The position numbers and the translations under genes were made by a program. The notes below the pieces were generated by a model. It did no database searches. It saw nothing but the letters and a program-made list of their open reading frames with translations, and was not told the origin of the DNA. This document shows, piece by piece, positions 5,762 through 6,269 of a DNA stretch of 6,269 bases (position 1 is its first letter; the number at the start of each line of letters is the position of its first letter). The DNA is from a bacterium. GTDB taxonomy: Bacteria; JAMCPX01. The stretch covers positions 1-6,269 of the forward strand of contig JAKAHI010000089.1 of NCBI GenBank assembly GCA_021815065.1, given 5' to 3'.

Positions 5762-6269
5762 ATGATTGTTATATGCGATAAATGCAATACAAAGTATAAG
5801 CTGGATGATACCACAATTACCGAGGACGGTGTCAAGGTAAGGTGTGCGAAGTGCGGTAACACCTTTATCGTAAAAAAACCAAAACCCGAGGACATTCAAA
5901 AGATAGAACAGCCGCAACAGAGTCCGGATAATCCGGAACCGCAGGTAAACCTCCACAGCGATTTAGATAAAGTGATCAATGAAACCATAAACGACATTAC
6001 CGCCAACCAGCCGAGAACTGCCGATGCCGGTATGGAGTTTGACTGGTCTGCCCTCAATGAAACCAAGCAGGAACAGCCAGCGGCCGAAGAGCCGCCCCCG
6101 CCGGCGTTCGAATGGAACCCGGAACAGGAAGAAACACTGGAAATCAATAAAGTGCAGACAAAAGAGACCGGGGAAATGCCCAAAGAGCCTGACCGCCCCG
6201 CGAGTCCGCAACCGGGTGCAGCGCCGGACCGCAATGAACCTAAAATCTCAAGTCCGACGGCAGAACACG
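5762..6269 (+). CDS. MJ0042-type zinc-ribbon protein with acidic proline-rich tail, 3' partial
   Basis: The frame is open from ATG 5762 to the window end (169 codons), so the C-terminus is missing. The first 37 residues form a zinc ribbon of the MJ0042/zinc_ribbon_5 type: CDKC (C5, C8) and, after KVR, CAKC (C28, C31), ending in NTFIV. The rest is low-complexity, acidic and rich in proline and glutamine, expected to be disordered. Two short aromatic motifs stand out in it, FDW (93-95) and FEW (116-118), each followed by an acidic or glutamine-rich stretch. Related proteins in deltaproteobacteria-like genomes often continue to a membrane helix and a DUF3426 domain, which would lie beyond the edge. 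The start is fixed by the ribbon beginning at residue 5. AAGGA at 5738-5742 is 19 bases from the ATG, too far for a normal ribosome site. Function is unknown. Confidence 0.85.
   Translation, partial: MIVICDKCNTKYKLDDTTITEDGVKVRCAKCGNTFIVKKPKPEDIQKIEQPQQSPDNPEPQVNLHSDLDKVINETINDITANQPRTADAGMEFDWSALNETKQEQPAAEEPPPPAFEWNPEQEETLEINKVQTKETGEMPKEPDRPASPQPGAAPDRNEPKISSPTAEH

Noticed and set aside
5735..5765. GGAACT at 5740-5745 resembles an ECF-type -35 box, suggesting the zinc-ribbon gene as a target of the sigma factor.
   Set aside because: No matching ECF -10 at proper spacing before the start codon, and the sigma70 promoter at the same place fits much better.

Overview
The window suggests a Gram-negative, probably anaerobic or sediment-type bacterium of moderate GC content, most likely in or near Desulfobacterota or Nitrospirota. 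This rests on gene style only: a periplasm-facing polysaccharide co-polymerase kinase, an MJ0042-type zinc-ribbon protein, and a MerR regulator with a CW-type cysteine cluster. No rRNA or other phylogenetic marker is present, so the placement is weak. No tRNA, CRISPR array, insertion sequence or other mobile element was seen, and no gene-free stretch exceeds about 120 bases.

Left block, + strand (3-4269). Four genes lie in one direction: a 5'-truncated Wzc-type chain-length/tyrosine-kinase fusion, a PHP-family (CpsB/YwqE-type) tyrosine phosphatase, an ECF sigma factor, and a membrane anti-sigma factor. The last three are tightly packed, with a 12-base gap and then an 8-base overlap. The kinase and phosphatase would cycle phosphorylation of a C-terminal tyrosine cluster to control exopolysaccharide assembly. 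The anti-sigma protein has an anti-sigma-like cytoplasmic head, one membrane helix, and a periplasmic AMPK/CBM48-like carbohydrate-binding fold. The block therefore reads as polysaccharide machinery plus a transmembrane module that could sense a glycan and release a sigma factor. This coupling is the most interesting hypothesis here.

Middle block, - strand (5643 down to 4272). A metallo-beta-lactamase-fold hydrolase is followed after 16 bases by a MerR-family regulator whose effector half is a cysteine-rich, CW-motif region. The pair converges on the sigma/anti-sigma genes, with only two bases between the opposing stop codons.

Right block, + strand (5762 to the window end). A divergent zinc-ribbon protein with an acidic, proline-rich tail runs off the edge. 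The 118-base region between it and the hydrolase holds a near-consensus sigma70 promoter reading right, which would give an almost leaderless transcript. It also holds a weaker overlapping promoter reading left, and a dyad followed by a T-tract just inside the leftward transcript.
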